DNA from: Ettlia oleoabundans
Taxonomy: Eukaryota; Chlorophyta; Chlorophyceae; Chlamydomonadales
Direction: 5' to 3'
Length of the DNA: 28,708 bases
Assembly: GCA_019693395.1 (NCBI GenBank)
Contig: JAAMXP010000849.1
Location: 1-28,708, forward strand
The notes under the pieces: model-generated
Databases searched by the model: none
What the model was told of the DNA's origin: nothing
The model's input: only the letters and a program-made list of their open reading frames with translations
Position numbers and translations under genes: made by a program
Shown: piece after piece, positions 19,611 to 28,708 of the stretch
How positions within the stretch are numbered: the stretch's first letter is position 1
Layout: the number at the start of each line of letters is the position of its first letter

Positions 19611-22357
19611 CTAAATGGCATTCACATTGGTCAAGCGGTTTCGCACCGCTGCGACGATTCCAAGGGGGGAGATTGAGGGAGGTGTGCTGCCGCCGCCGGT
19701 AGCGCTGCTACGCTGGTGCACCTTGCTCCCTGTGCTGCCGCCGCTGCTGTCTGGCTGATGGAATCCCCCCAACAGTAGCTCTCTCTCCCCAGCCGAAGCA
19801 GGCGTATACTTCTTTGCTAACAAGTGCTGCTGCTCAGATACCAGCGCCGCGCTCCCCGCTTTTGCTCCGCCGTTCACCAGCACCGATGCAAGCTCGATCC
19901 CGTCTCGCGGCGAACCGGCAGCGCTGAAGGAGCTGGCACGTCCGCTGCCAAGGGGTGACGCAGCGTGCTCCGAAGCTGCAGTCATCATGTCCGCGCTGTT
20001 CACCCTGTAAAACGGCCAACGCAGCAGGGTAAGTAGTTGCTCGCAATTTAGATGCTACCACCAACCCCTCAAGACCACTGTTCCTTGGCAGCACCAACCC
20101 AACTGGTCATCAGCAATGCGCCACGGCAGCAGGCAGATGCAGGCACATATACAAACCCCTTTGAGGGTGTATGCTCCGCTCAGCCGCACGGCCACATGGG
20201 AACCTGCTGCCACCTAGCCACCTCCCATCTACCCCCCACCCCACCCCACACACACAGGTCGCCCACCCTCACACACCCCAGAGCTCCAGAACAACACACA
20301 ATCAACCAACCTGAGCAGCTCCGCCACATCCGGGTCTGCTGCCATCTCCACCGTCTGCTCGTCGCCGCTGGTCAGCAGTGCGTTGCTGATGGCCCTGCGG
20401 CTGACGTGCGTTGTGTACGCAACTATCACCACCATCAACACGCCGCTGCACATGGACGGGCATGCAAGGCAGATGGGGCGGCAGAAAGCAGAATTGGTTT
20501 GCGGGAGATGTGGTATGATTCAGCCAGCAGGGATCAGCAGGGATCAGAGCCAATACAGCCAACCAATGCATACAGCTGCCATGCCGCACCAAGGTTACAC
20601 ACACCGGTAGAAAGTGGCAAAGTCGTGGGCTGTTCCGCAGCGCACCACATCTCATCCCCCCCCCCCCCACTCCATCAACCACCTCGCCATGCATACCCCC
20701 CCACCCACCCCCCCACCCGAGGTCCCGCGACAGAGTTCGTTGTGCAAGGTGGTGTTGACGGGATGGAGAGTCACATGGCTCTCCCCACGCATGCTGCCTC
20801 TTGCGCACCTGATGGTGGCCATGACTATGGTTCCGTTGGTGCCCAGCCCCGCATTGCCAGTGAATATGTCGGCAAGGTTGCGGGCCAGGGAGCCAAAATA
20901 AACAAACAGCAGCAGGTAGGGCAGGATCTGCAGAAGATTGATTGCAAGACACGTCACGGTGTCAGAGCAACTGTGGGAAGGTGGCTGCATGGGCAACACA
21001 ATAACGCCCCCTCTTTGTCAGCAAAAACGCAGGAAACCAGAAGTACTGGCCCACTCACCGCCAGTGAGGAAGCCGCCACGTAGGGCACCAGCGGCACTGC
21101 TGTGACGCTGAGCGCGTAGTTGAGCACGTTCCAGGGGGCAATGGGGCTCAGGCGCAGAAGGGTGACCAGCTTCCACCCCTCGCTTTCCAAAGCCTTGTCC
21201 ACGGCGGTCCACTTGGGGAACTGGCGGGACAGGTACTGCACAACCAGCTCCCGTAGCAAGTACCTGCGGTAGGTGGCAACACCATGGCATGTGTCAAGGG
21301 GAATAGAAGAGAAACAGGTCAGCATGGGAAGGGTTTTGAAAAGCAGGTTCGCCAAGGTAGGCAGGAGGCATTCAAATGCCGAGGGCGCCAGACGGATGCC
21401 CAACACAAACACTGGCAAAGGGGAGCAAATGGAGCACAGCAGAAGGACACCCCTCAATTTCCTATCTTACAAAGACTACCCACAACGTCAGGTACAAGTT
21501 CCCATGCCGACGGCTTGCCGATATGGTGTCTCACCTGCCCACAACAAAGGCGAGGGTCTGGCCCACGCTGCTGCCCAGCCAGACCAGCACCGTGCCCCAT
21601 AGCAGCCCAAACACGGCGCCCGCCGCCATAGCCATGACCATTGCTGGGAACATGAGCACCACGCCCAGCGTGTACACCAGCTGCAGGGCGGTGAAAGAAG
21701 GGGGTAGAAAAATGCAATCTTTGGTTGGGCAATGGGTGGGCGGGCTCTCCACAGGGGCCATGTGTGGCAACCCAGCGAAACGTCCGCCAAAAGGGCGCCC
21801 CACACAACACTCCACAGATTATCTCATCTCATGCAGGAGGTTCGAGCAGGCGTCGCAAGTGTGCTGCTGGCCCGCATCGCAGGCAAGCACACCAAGCGTG
21901 CAGCAGATGCATATCTCAGCAGGCAGCTGTTTGTGGGCCCCTGCTGGCGGGCAGGCCCAGGCGTGCGCACCAGGAACAGCACGCTGCCCTGCCGCTTGTT
22001 CTCCTGCACCCACACCAGCAGCCCCTCTATCTTCTCGGCGTCAAATGTGAGGGAGGCCAGCGCGATGCAGGTCACCAGGGCTGCAGGGTGGGTTGGCAGA
22101 AGGGAGGTGAGCTCCCGGGGCAATGGGATTTGAATAGGCAGGCGGCGGCTGTGACAGAAACAGGTCGGCAAATGGCGGCGCGCAGCAAGAACGAGCATTT
22201 GACGGGTAGCCATGGCACCGGATGAACCATCCACATGGTCCTCCCAAGATATCAGGACTGCAATTTGAACAGGCTGCCCACCTACAAACACCGCCAGCCG
22301 CGACACGCTGCAGTTGGCTGGCAGGCGGTCCGCACAGCGGTTGGCCAGACCGTTCAT
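19611..22357 (-). CDS. VTT-domain (TVP38/TMEM64/DedA-type, SNARE-associated) membrane protein
   Basis: Seven exons on the minus strand, in transcript order: 22357-22282, 22080-21971, 21680-21535, 21263-21059, 20927-20809, 20445-20311, 20004-19611; 1185 nt, 394 aa, all phases consistent. An in-frame TGA lies upstream of 22357 with no ATG between, which fixes the start. Segments: a first hydrophobic helix (LAVFVALVTCIALASLTF, about residues 20-37), then the VTT core: LGVVLMFPAMVMAMAAGAVFG (the 'G-x-x-FG' re-entrant loop) with GTVLVWLGSSVGQTLAFVVGR (about 63-111), then RLSPIAPWNVLNYALSVT (the conserved 'R-x-SP-x-P-x-N-x-x-NY' block), LPYLLLFVYFGSLA, and a last helix GVLMVVIVAYT (about 222). The C-terminal 130 residues are Ser/Gly-rich and predicted cytosolic. 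Related plant proteins sit in the Golgi/endomembranes; related animal TMEM41B/VMP1 are lipid scramblases. The substrate cannot be told from sequence. Confidence 0.92.
20232..20247. repeat. C-rich tract (G-run on the sense strand) in VTT gene intron 6
   Basis: CCCCCCACCCCACCCC on the plus strand, so the minus-strand transcript carries three runs of four or more G close together. It lies in intron 6 (20005... 20310 side) and is followed by CA/CCCA repeats to about 20280. Confidence 0.7.
20656..20714. repeat. Poly-C (13 nt) and CCCACC tract in VTT gene intron 5
   Basis: An uninterrupted run of 13 C (20656-20668) and a second C-rich block with four C-runs (20696-20714). Both are in the intron between exons 20927-20809 and 20445-20311. 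On the transcribed sense strand these are G-runs able in principle to form a G-quadruplex. Length errors are likely in such runs. Confidence 0.7.
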
Positions 22358-22757
22358 CGTCGGCTGGCCTGCCCGGCTGGGCCCTCGGGAATAGCGCTGT
22401 CAATGGGCCCTCGATCTCGTTGCGACGGGCCTCTGAGCAACCCTGGACGGCTGCCTCAGCCCAGATCGCTTGCCGCCTACAAGGTCAAACTCAATAACAC
22501 TCTGCTTCGTTTCCTGATATATTGCCTGTTTAACGACCCGCAGCCGCGCAAAGCGTGCGCTTGTAGCGTGTTGTAGGCGCGGTGGGGACTGACACACAGC
22601 GGGCTCTTGAGCGATATTGCAGGTTGATGAGCAGAATTACGAGACGGTCAGAGGCCAACGTCTCACAGTTTGCCATGTCCAGCAGCGGGGCGTGCCACGG
22701 CGGACGCATGCCGAATTCTCTCCCCGTCCTTCTCCCCTTCTGCTTGCCTGACCGCAA
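22358..22757. promoter_or_regulatory. Divergent promoter region between VTT gene (-) and SpoU methyltransferase gene (+)
   Basis: 400 bp between two head-to-head start codons. It must contain both 5' UTRs and promoters. No TATA box or known motif can be assigned with confidence; short ORFs in it lack splice or similarity support. Confidence 0.5.
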
Positions 22758-25700
22758 ATGCCAATGAATGTTTCCTGCGCCATCAAGGTTTCCAAGATCC
22801 CAAGGAGCAAAATGCGCGAAGTGCTGTCTCACCGCGCCCCGCCTTGCAGCCGACACCTCGCACAATGCCGTCGTTGGACACGAACACTATTGCATGGCTG
22901 CACATTGCGGCAGTTGTGTGGAATCAGCAGTGCGTCGAGGGGTGGCATGCGAGTGGCGGCAGTGGCAGCAGGCACGAGCGCTAGCGCGAAGCAGCAGCAG
23001 CAGCAGCAAACACTACAGGCACAACCACATCGACAACCACAGCAGCAGCAGCAGTTAAGCAGCGAGTTACCGCTGCTGCTGACAGGGGTGCGAGTGGTGC
23101 TGGTGTCACCCAAAACGCCCGCCAACATTGGCGCCGTTTTGCGGGTGGCGGAAAACTTCGAGGTGGGTGCTGGGCGGTGCCGTGCAACATGGTCTGCCTT
23201 ATGTGCATGTGTACCCACTAGTGTCCCCTCGCTTGATTGCCGGACTTTACGGGTTTAATATTGTTTTTGCTGGCTGACCACTTGTGCTTGTGCTGCATCA
23301 TAACGGCCAAGGTGAACCCCCGTGCGATGTCGTTACCACACATCAACCTATGATGCCAGCCCTTCTTGCTTCACCGACTGCTGCTGCCCTATGGCGGAAA
23401 TGTATGGCTGACTGTTCTGCCATGCCATGCTGTGCCGTGCTGTGCTGCCCAGCAGGCGCACGACGTGGTCGTGGTGGACCCACGCTGCGATCCACGCTGC
23501 GATGAGGTGGCGGTGACATCATGCAACAGTACCGTGGTACCGCGCGTCCTGCCCGACCTGGCAGACGCCGTGGCAGACTGCACAGGTGTGCAACAAACCT
23601 ATTACGTCAGCGGCAGCCGCAGCAGCGGCAACCAGCAAAGTGTTTATTGCATGGGTGTTTAGATCGAGGGCTTCGCCTGGGCTGCCTGGTTTGTTGCGCA
23701 TTAGTTGATATAAAGCAGAGCTAGGCAGTGTCCCGCCAGCCCATTGCATGCGCTGCGCATTGGTTGGGAACTTGGGGATTGTCCCTGCAGTACCATAGCA
23801 GTGCCTCCTGCTTCCGGCAATGCCGTTCCTGAGCGGGGCTCCTGTCACCCTGTTTTTGTGCCTGCCCCACCCGCCGCCCGCAGGCAGCATAGGGTTCACG
23901 CGCAGGGCGGGTGCCGGCAGGGTGGTGCACGCCTCGCTTGCTCAGCTGCTGGCGCGCTTTCCAGCTCCTGTGCCCGCTCTGCTCCCTGAGCCTCCGCAGC
24001 TGGGAAGCCAGCCGGAAGCTGCAGCGGGGGCGTCTGAGGGTGTGGATGATGCAGCAGCAGGGCAGGCCGCAGATGGGGCAGCAGGGACTTCATTAGTGAG
24101 TTATGCCGCAGCTACAGCAGCGGCAGCACTGGAGACACATAGCCATCCCGACGCAGCTGCTCAGCTTGTAACAGAGACAGATGATGGTATGCATCAGGGG
24201 CCCGCACCAGCCAGTGACATAGCAGCCGCGCCAGCTGCTCCAGGCACAGTGGCGCTTGTGTTTGGGCGGGAGGAAAGCGGGCTGCTGGACAGCGAGCTGC
24301 TGCTGTGCAGCCACGCGTGCTCCATACCCACAGGTGGGACCTGCTGGCTGCCAAGCAACAGGGTGTGTAGCAGGCCATATAACAAGCCATGAAATGCACT
24401 ATATTCCCCGGGTCTATTGGACTTATGGATATGTCCCCAACCCACCCATTCCACCCCAAATAACACAAAGGTTCTGAAAAAATGAAGGAGGAAAGTATAA
24501 ACAGGTATGATGCACGCACACACGCACGCAACCGCACGCCTCGTCTTTCTTCTTTGTGAATGCAGGGCGTAGCCAGCCGAGCCTCAACCTGTCACACGCG
24601 GTGGCAGTAGTGCTGTCCCAGCTCTTTGACCTCAAGCAGCAGCGCCTCATGATGCAGGCACAGCAGGAAGTGCAAGAGCAGCAGGCACAGCAGCACCAGC
24701 ACCAGCACCAGCAGCAAGGCAGTGAAGCTGTGCTGTCTGAGAGCATAGCAGCAGCCCAAGGCATGCCCGTGTCTGGCAGCCTCTTCGAAGAGGGCAAGTA
24801 CCAGATGCCGTAACATCTGACAGTGCTGCCTGTAATGTGTACCACTGCAACAGCTCTCTTTACCCGATCTCCTGAGCTTGTATGCCTTTAGCATGCAGTC
24901 TCAGCCCCAAAACGCTATTCCCTACGTGCCCTGATTGCCGCACCTGGCCCCCAATCTCCTCCCTTCTGACTTATTCTACCAGAGCGTGTTAGGTGGCGGC
25001 GGGAGCAGGCCCTGGCAGCTGCCAGCCAGGCTGAGCTGGAGTCGTTGCTGAGGCGGGCGGCGGCCCTGCTGCAGACGGCAGGCATCAGGTGATTGATCGA
25101 GAAAGCGTCTGGGAGTAGGCAATGAAGGTTTTCCGATGAAACTATTGGGGTGGGGTGAGGGGTGGGGGGGTGTGGGTGTGTGTATGCGTGTGTGTGTGGG
25201 GGGGTCACTACAAAACTAGCATTGTTTGCCTGCTGCACAGAACCATAGACTGGCTGACTGTCGGATGCACTACTCGATGCCTGGTGCCAGCAGCAGTAAT
25301 TTTGTTTCTGGGCAAGCCTGCCATGTTCCGCAACTTCCGCTTGCCATCCTCCCTTTACACATTGACCTATCCTGCCCGCCATCTGCCTGCCGACATCACT
25401 GCCTGCAGCGCCGAGGAGAGTACTGGTGGCGGCGACAAGAGCAACCACGGGCGCAAGAGGCAGCTGATGGGGCACGTGAGGTGAGGGCTGGAGGCCTGGT
25501 GGGCACGGCTCCTGGAGGCCTCTGCCTGCTGGTACTGCCTGTTGGTACTACTAGTAGCGATATCAGTTGCCAGCACCCATCGCATGGGAAAACCTGAAAG
25601 TAGTGGAACGTGGACTTGCTCGTCCGGTCACCTGACTTGCTCCCTATAATGCTCTCTGCTGTTCCGTATTTGCCGCAGGTCGCTGCTGCTCCGCAGCCAA

Positions 25701-25781
25701 GCCAGCACGGCAGAGGTGCGTGCGCTGCATGGGCTGTGCAAAGAGCTGGAGCGCCGGCAGCAGGGACGGCAGCAGATTGAA
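22758..25781 (+). CDS. SpoU/TrmJ-type RNA 2'-O-methyltransferase (SPOUT), likely organelle-targeted
   Basis: Seven exons: 22758-23162, 23456-23585, 23884-24333, 24566-24793, 24983-25088, 25409-25480, 25679-25781 (stop TGA); 1494 nt, 497 aa, phases consistent. An in-frame TGA at 22749 makes 22758 the first ATG. SpoU motif 1: VRVVLVSPKTPANIGAVLRV (about residues 109-128; N of 'NIGA' is the conserved residue). Then AHDVVVVDPRCD. Motif 2: ALVFGREESGL (about 301-311). Motif 3: IPTG then SLNLSHAVAVVL (about 326-345). This is the deep-trefoil-knot SAM site. The TrmJ-like C-terminal helix is RSLLLRSQASTAEVRALHGLC. The first 70 or so residues are Arg/Ser/Ala-rich and nearly free of acidic residues, as in chloroplast or mitochondrial transit peptides. 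Bacterial TrmJ methylates position 32 of tRNA; this substrate is inferred only. A Gln/His-rich insert follows motif 3. Intron 4 appears to be GC-AG. The last exon may carry a frameshift (see findings). Confidence 0.91.
25147..25204. repeat. G/T-rich tract with several G-runs in methyltransferase intron 5
   Basis: GGGGTGGGGTGAGGGG-type runs followed by (GT)n, in the intron between exons 24983-25088 and 25409-25480. On the sense strand it has at least four runs of three or more G within 30 nt. Confidence 0.75.
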
Positions 25782-25871
25782 CCGTAGAATGGGCAGCAGC
25801 AGCTGCAGCAGCAGAGACAGTAGGAGGATGGGCACACATATGAAGTTAGCAGAATTTGTGACCCATGATGG

Positions 25872-25876
25872 TGTAA
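25872..25876 (+). terminator. Candidate polyadenylation signal TGTAA
   Basis: TGTAA 91-95 nt after the methyltransferase stop codon, in the expected orientation and in AT-richer sequence. Confidence 0.5.
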
Positions 25877-26260
25877 CACTAGCCTAGTCTTATAGACTCA
25901 GCCAGGCGAACTGGTGCAAGCTGCCGCTCTCCTTCCACCACACATGCCAACAATTGATGAAAGAATGGTATCCACATGGGACGCATCTCATTTGGCCGGA
26001 TTGCTTCCTCTTCTTCGCCATATATCGCAGCAGTTGAGCTAGCCCAGCAGCTTACTTTGTGCGCCACAATGCAGTTCATCACGAACTATTCGGGAGATAT
26101 CACCTGGTGGGCACCAGTTACCTTTTAGGAGCACCTTGGACGGCCGGCCAGCCCTCGATTTGTGCTATTGGACGACCGCTAAAACCTCGAAGAGCAGCTC
26201 GAAATCTGAACTGGCATCTGCATCTAAAAGACGGCTAGGCTGCGGGCCGGCACCGCCTTG

Positions 26261-26398
26261 ATGCACCCGCTGACGTGGCCGCTTGCTGGGGGGGAGGGGG
26301 GGTTGTCTGCTCCTGACCGTGCTGCAGGAACTACACCCGCATGCCCCAACCTGTCTGGCAAGACCTATGTTGTCACCGGCGGCACTCAGGCTTGGTAA
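26261..26398 (+). CDS. Orphan ORF with short-chain dehydrogenase-like N-terminal motif (possible gene fragment)
   Basis: An ORF of 45 codons from ATG 26261 to TAA 26396-26398 ends in NLSGKTYVVTGGTQAW. The pattern 'L-S/x-G-K-x-x-x-V-T-G-G-T-x' is the start of the classical SDR Rossmann fold, where TGxxxGxG binds NAD(P). The reading stops exactly where the last glycines of the motif should follow. A GTAAAG donor begins at 26395, so this could be a first exon ending at 26394, or the coding part after an acceptor at 26327 (GTGCTGCAG). I found no downstream exon continuing an SDR fold within 1 kb. It may be a truncated gene copy, a gene whose later exons I missed, or chance similarity over 16 residues. 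Confidence 0.3.
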   Translation: MHPLTWPLAGGEGGLSAPDRAAGTTPACPNLSGKTYVVTGGTQAW

Positions 26399-27003
26399 AG
26401 ACTACTGCTGCAGCGATGCCATCTGCTCCGCTGCTGCCGGTGATCGGTTGTCGCTGTGACGACTGCCCGCTGGCCTCCCTAGCGAAGGTTCTCAAATCCT
26501 GCTTTCAGCCAGTGCTGCCGCTTCAAGGGTGCCATGCATAGTAAGATTTAGATGCTTTGCAGATGGCAGTCGGTAGCCTTGCACCTATGGGTCCCAAAAG
26601 CGCTTTTTCTTGCTGCCTCTTCCTGGGCCGTTTACCACCGGAACCTCTCTTCCGGGCGCGCACATCCCTGCCCAACCTGGCGTTCCACTGACCCCTCCAC
26701 TTCTCATCTGTCGGCAAAAGGCATGTGCTTGCCTTTCTTCTTCACTAACTGCTGCCAGCAGCTCCACCTTTTAGCCATGCTGCCTATGAAGGAGGAGGTG
26801 GCTTGAAGGCGGCAAGAAAGGAGCCCCGGTTGAGAGGAGTCTTGGATGGGAAGGTCCGTGCTTCAGCAGCTTTCGTGCTGGCCCATGGGGTACCTGCCGG
26901 TTGTAGTGGCAAATCTCGGTGCGTCATGTCTGTAAAGGTTAAATATAGGGTGGCACCAGAGCTCACTGAACCGGTACCTAGGGACAGCATGGGCATGGGT
27001 ATA

Positions 27004-27008
27004 TTACA
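27004..27008 (-). terminator. Candidate polyadenylation signal TGTAA (minus strand)
   Basis: TTACA on the plus strand reads TGTAA on the minus strand, 574 nt beyond the stop codon of the coiled-coil gene. The long spacing makes the assignment tentative. Confidence 0.3.
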
Positions 27009-27581
27009 AGGCACGTGTGAAGCAGTGGGATGAAAAGTGGTTGTGTGACGGCATAACTAAATTTTACTTGGCCCTGATTAAAGCAAGCAAGCAAGCGACA
27101 AAGCAAAAAAGACAGCCTGTTGCGGCTGTCGCCAATTGGAAAGCATGGAATCCAACTGAAACGTCTGCCTATATTAAAACTAGTGCTCTTCTTGTCAGTG
27201 TGGTGCTGGTACTTTATCACTTATGCTGACGAGGATACCTGCCAGCATCCGTGGATGTATCTCCAAAGCTGTGTCACAAGGAAGAAAGTCTCTTCTCGAT
27301 ATCAATTCTGGCTGCATCCTTCTCTCCATATATGTTTTTCAATCGCGAGCGCCAGAGTCGCGCCTGCTGGCTGCTTAATTCTGCCAACGGCGAAAGCAGC
27401 TGCGCTCGTCCGTGGTGGCGAAAGTCGTGGCCACCTGTTGATGCATGAGTGGGCAGGACACAAATGTGTGCCCGCTGCTGCCGCTCTTCCCAACTTGCCA
27501 GCTGCAAGTTGCCTACAGCTGCAGCAGCTTGCAGCCGTAAAAAAGTACAGTATAGCATCCAAACTTCAGTGCTTCAGGGCC

Positions 27582-28373
27582 TCAAAGGTGCGCCAGCTCA
27601 CGCGGTGTGCCGTCCTGCCAGCGCGCCACCACCTCAGGCAGCTGGGCCACCACAGTCTCCACACCTGCGGCGCTGCTAGCCATGGAGGCCTGCAAGGCGG
27701 CACCGCAGCAGGAGCAGCAGCAGCAGAAGTATTAGGCAGGGGTGATGGGGCCGTGCACAGCGCTGGCAGGAGCAGCAGCAGCAGCACTGGCGGCGGAATA
27801 AATGTGGTAGTGCAAGGTGGCAGCTTAAGCTACAGCTGCAGAGGCAAGGGGTCGTATGTGGCGTGCCCCGCCAAGAGCAGCAGCAGCAGGAGACGAGATA
27901 GGGGCCTTGGTAGCAGCAAAAGGGCATGGGAGGCAGCAGCAGCATTGAAAGCGGAAGGAGGTTTGAGTCCTTTCGAGCTGCCAGCCAGCTGTCCTGCCTC
28001 AGTACATCACACCCAGTGCATGGGGCAGCAGTACAGCAGTACAGGTGGTACGGTCGCTACCTGCGCCCCCTCCAGCTCCCAGGTCAGCTGCTGCACCTCC
28101 CGCTTGCTCCACTCCAGCTGCCGCTCAACTTCCATGCGCCGCGCCTGCACAGAAGGTACAGTCTGTTTCATTAGAACACCACTCACAAACCCGAGACCAC
28201 AAATTCAAAACCACAAGAACCTGCATTGAAGCACCCGGAGCAGCCCTGCAAAAGCATTGCATGCTCCTGCAGCAGCTGGACGGGCTGGCAAGGCAGCTGG
28301 CTGGCTGGCAGACACAGATGTTGACTGGCAGAAGGAGGGCTGGCAGGTGACTCGCCTGCTGGGACTTGGCCTC
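27582..28373 (-). CDS. C-terminal exons of an unidentified coiled-coil protein (5' partial)
   Basis: Three minus-strand exons join in phase 0: 28373-28356, 28144-28061 and 27689-27582 (stop TGA 27584-27582). The middle exon encodes a charged helix, RRMEVERQLEWSKREVQQL, with a/d-position hydrophobics typical of a coiled coil. The last exon encodes AGVETVVAQLPEVVARWQDG and ends PRELAHL. The 18-nt exon is short but has a long pyrimidine tract before its acceptor and a GCGAGT donor. A further upstream exon is possible at 28563-28486 (LRCCERQLELQ), but its donor is weak. The gene start lies outside the window or beyond what I can resolve. I do not recognise the family. The exon at 28144-28061 and the terminal exon are the better supported parts. 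Confidence 0.45.
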
Positions 28374-28708
28374 CTGCAGTATGCACAGGCAGAGGCAGGG
28401 GCAGCAAACAGCGGCAAGTGAGTTGCATGTTACATTACAGTTCTCTAGCAGGGAAACCTCCAGTGGCTATCAACTGCACGCACACCCAGACCCCAGGCTG
28501 AAGCTCAAGCTGCCTTTCACAGCAGCGCAGCACACTGGGGCGCACGTGCGCACCTTCACGCAGCTGGTACAGGCACGAAATTGGCGGCGTGGCATACAGC
28601 AGCAAACCAAAGACTGGAGCAGCATGCACTGCCGAGCATGCAGCTTTGCTCACGTGTTGTCACTTGTTCCCACCAAGAACCTAACACAAGCAAAAACCTT
28701 GCCACGAC

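Larger units (their letters stand above)
25782..27581. other. 1.8 kb between convergent genes, little coding signal
   Basis: This stretch runs from the methyltransferase stop to the stop of the opposite-strand coiled-coil gene. It holds the two genes' 3' UTRs, two TGTAA signals pointing inward, and an orphan ORF with a Rossmann-like glycine motif at 26261-26398. Base composition is AT-richer after about 26900. No other segment gave a convincing exon chain on either strand. Confidence 0.5.

Noticed and set aside
20052..21083. Plus-strand open frame of 343 codons
   Set aside because: It is antisense to three exons of the VTT gene and reads through C-rich and CA-rich intron repeats; composition (His/Pro/Thr) is that of repeat translation.
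26523..26767. Two overlapping minus-strand frames with basic, RNA-binding-like sequence (KKKRFW, RPRKRQQ)
   Set aside because: Short, without splice partners or a recognised domain; they overlap each other in different frames, so at most one could be real.
27120..28229. Plus-strand open frame of 369 codons
   Set aside because: It lies antisense to the better supported coiled-coil exons, is rich in Ser/Cys/Gly from CAG-repeat reading in another frame, and shows no recognisable domain or splice support.
1..28708. Bacterial-type features: operons, CRISPR arrays, insertion sequences, tRNA or rRNA genes
   Set aside because: None was seen. Gene structure is spliced and eukaryotic, short repeats are microsatellites without regular spacers, and no terminal inverted repeats or transposase frames were found.

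Overview
The window is nuclear DNA from a eukaryote, most likely a flagellated green alga (Chlorophyceae-like). The evidence is a run of intron-rich genes (about 40 introns inferred, roughly 110-420 nt each, mostly GTGAG/GTGGG...GCAG). The proteins are rich in Ala, Gly, Gln and Ser, the DNA is fairly GC-rich, and three genes are followed by TGTAA, the usual green-algal polyadenylation signal. There are no bacterial operons, tRNAs, rRNAs, CRISPR arrays or intact mobile elements. All exon models below were built by hand from splice sites, phase and protein similarity.

Layout. (1) 117-1716, +: C-terminal part of a secreted/SGNH-hydrolase-like plant/algal family protein; its start lies outside the window. 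(2) 2247-10182, +: NPHP4 (nephrocystin-4), a ciliary transition-zone protein, 9 exons, 2016 aa. (3) 10513-17988, -: a gamma-tubulin complex component, best read as GCP5, 13 exons, 1542 aa, tail-to-tail with NPHP4. (4) 18224-19121, +: SKA2-like kinetochore protein, 4 exons, 150 aa, head-to-head with GCP5 across only 235 bp. (5) 19611-22357, -: a VTT-domain (TVP38/TMEM64/DedA-type) membrane protein, 7 exons, 394 aa. (6) 22758-25781, +: a SpoU/TrmJ-type RNA 2'-O-methyltransferase with an organelle-targeting-like N-terminus, 7 exons, 497 aa. (7) 27582 to beyond 28373, -: the C-terminal exons of an unidentified coiled-coil protein. Between genes 6 and 7 lies 1.8 kb with little coding signal, except one orphan ORF that looks like the first beta-alpha unit of a short-chain dehydrogenase.

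How the genes fit together. Three consecutive genes act on microtubules: NPHP4 at the flagellar transition zone, GCP5 in microtubule nucleation, and SKA2 at the kinetochore-microtubule interface. GCP5 and SKA2 share one short promoter region. NPHP4 implies that the organism builds flagella at some stage. The neighbouring membrane-transport and RNA-modification genes have no evident link to this group.

The most unusual sequence-level signal is the number of introns that seem to use a GC donor with otherwise perfect U1 complementarity (5 of about 40, in four genes). In each case the phase works with GC-AG and no phase-compatible, consensus-strength GT was found nearby.
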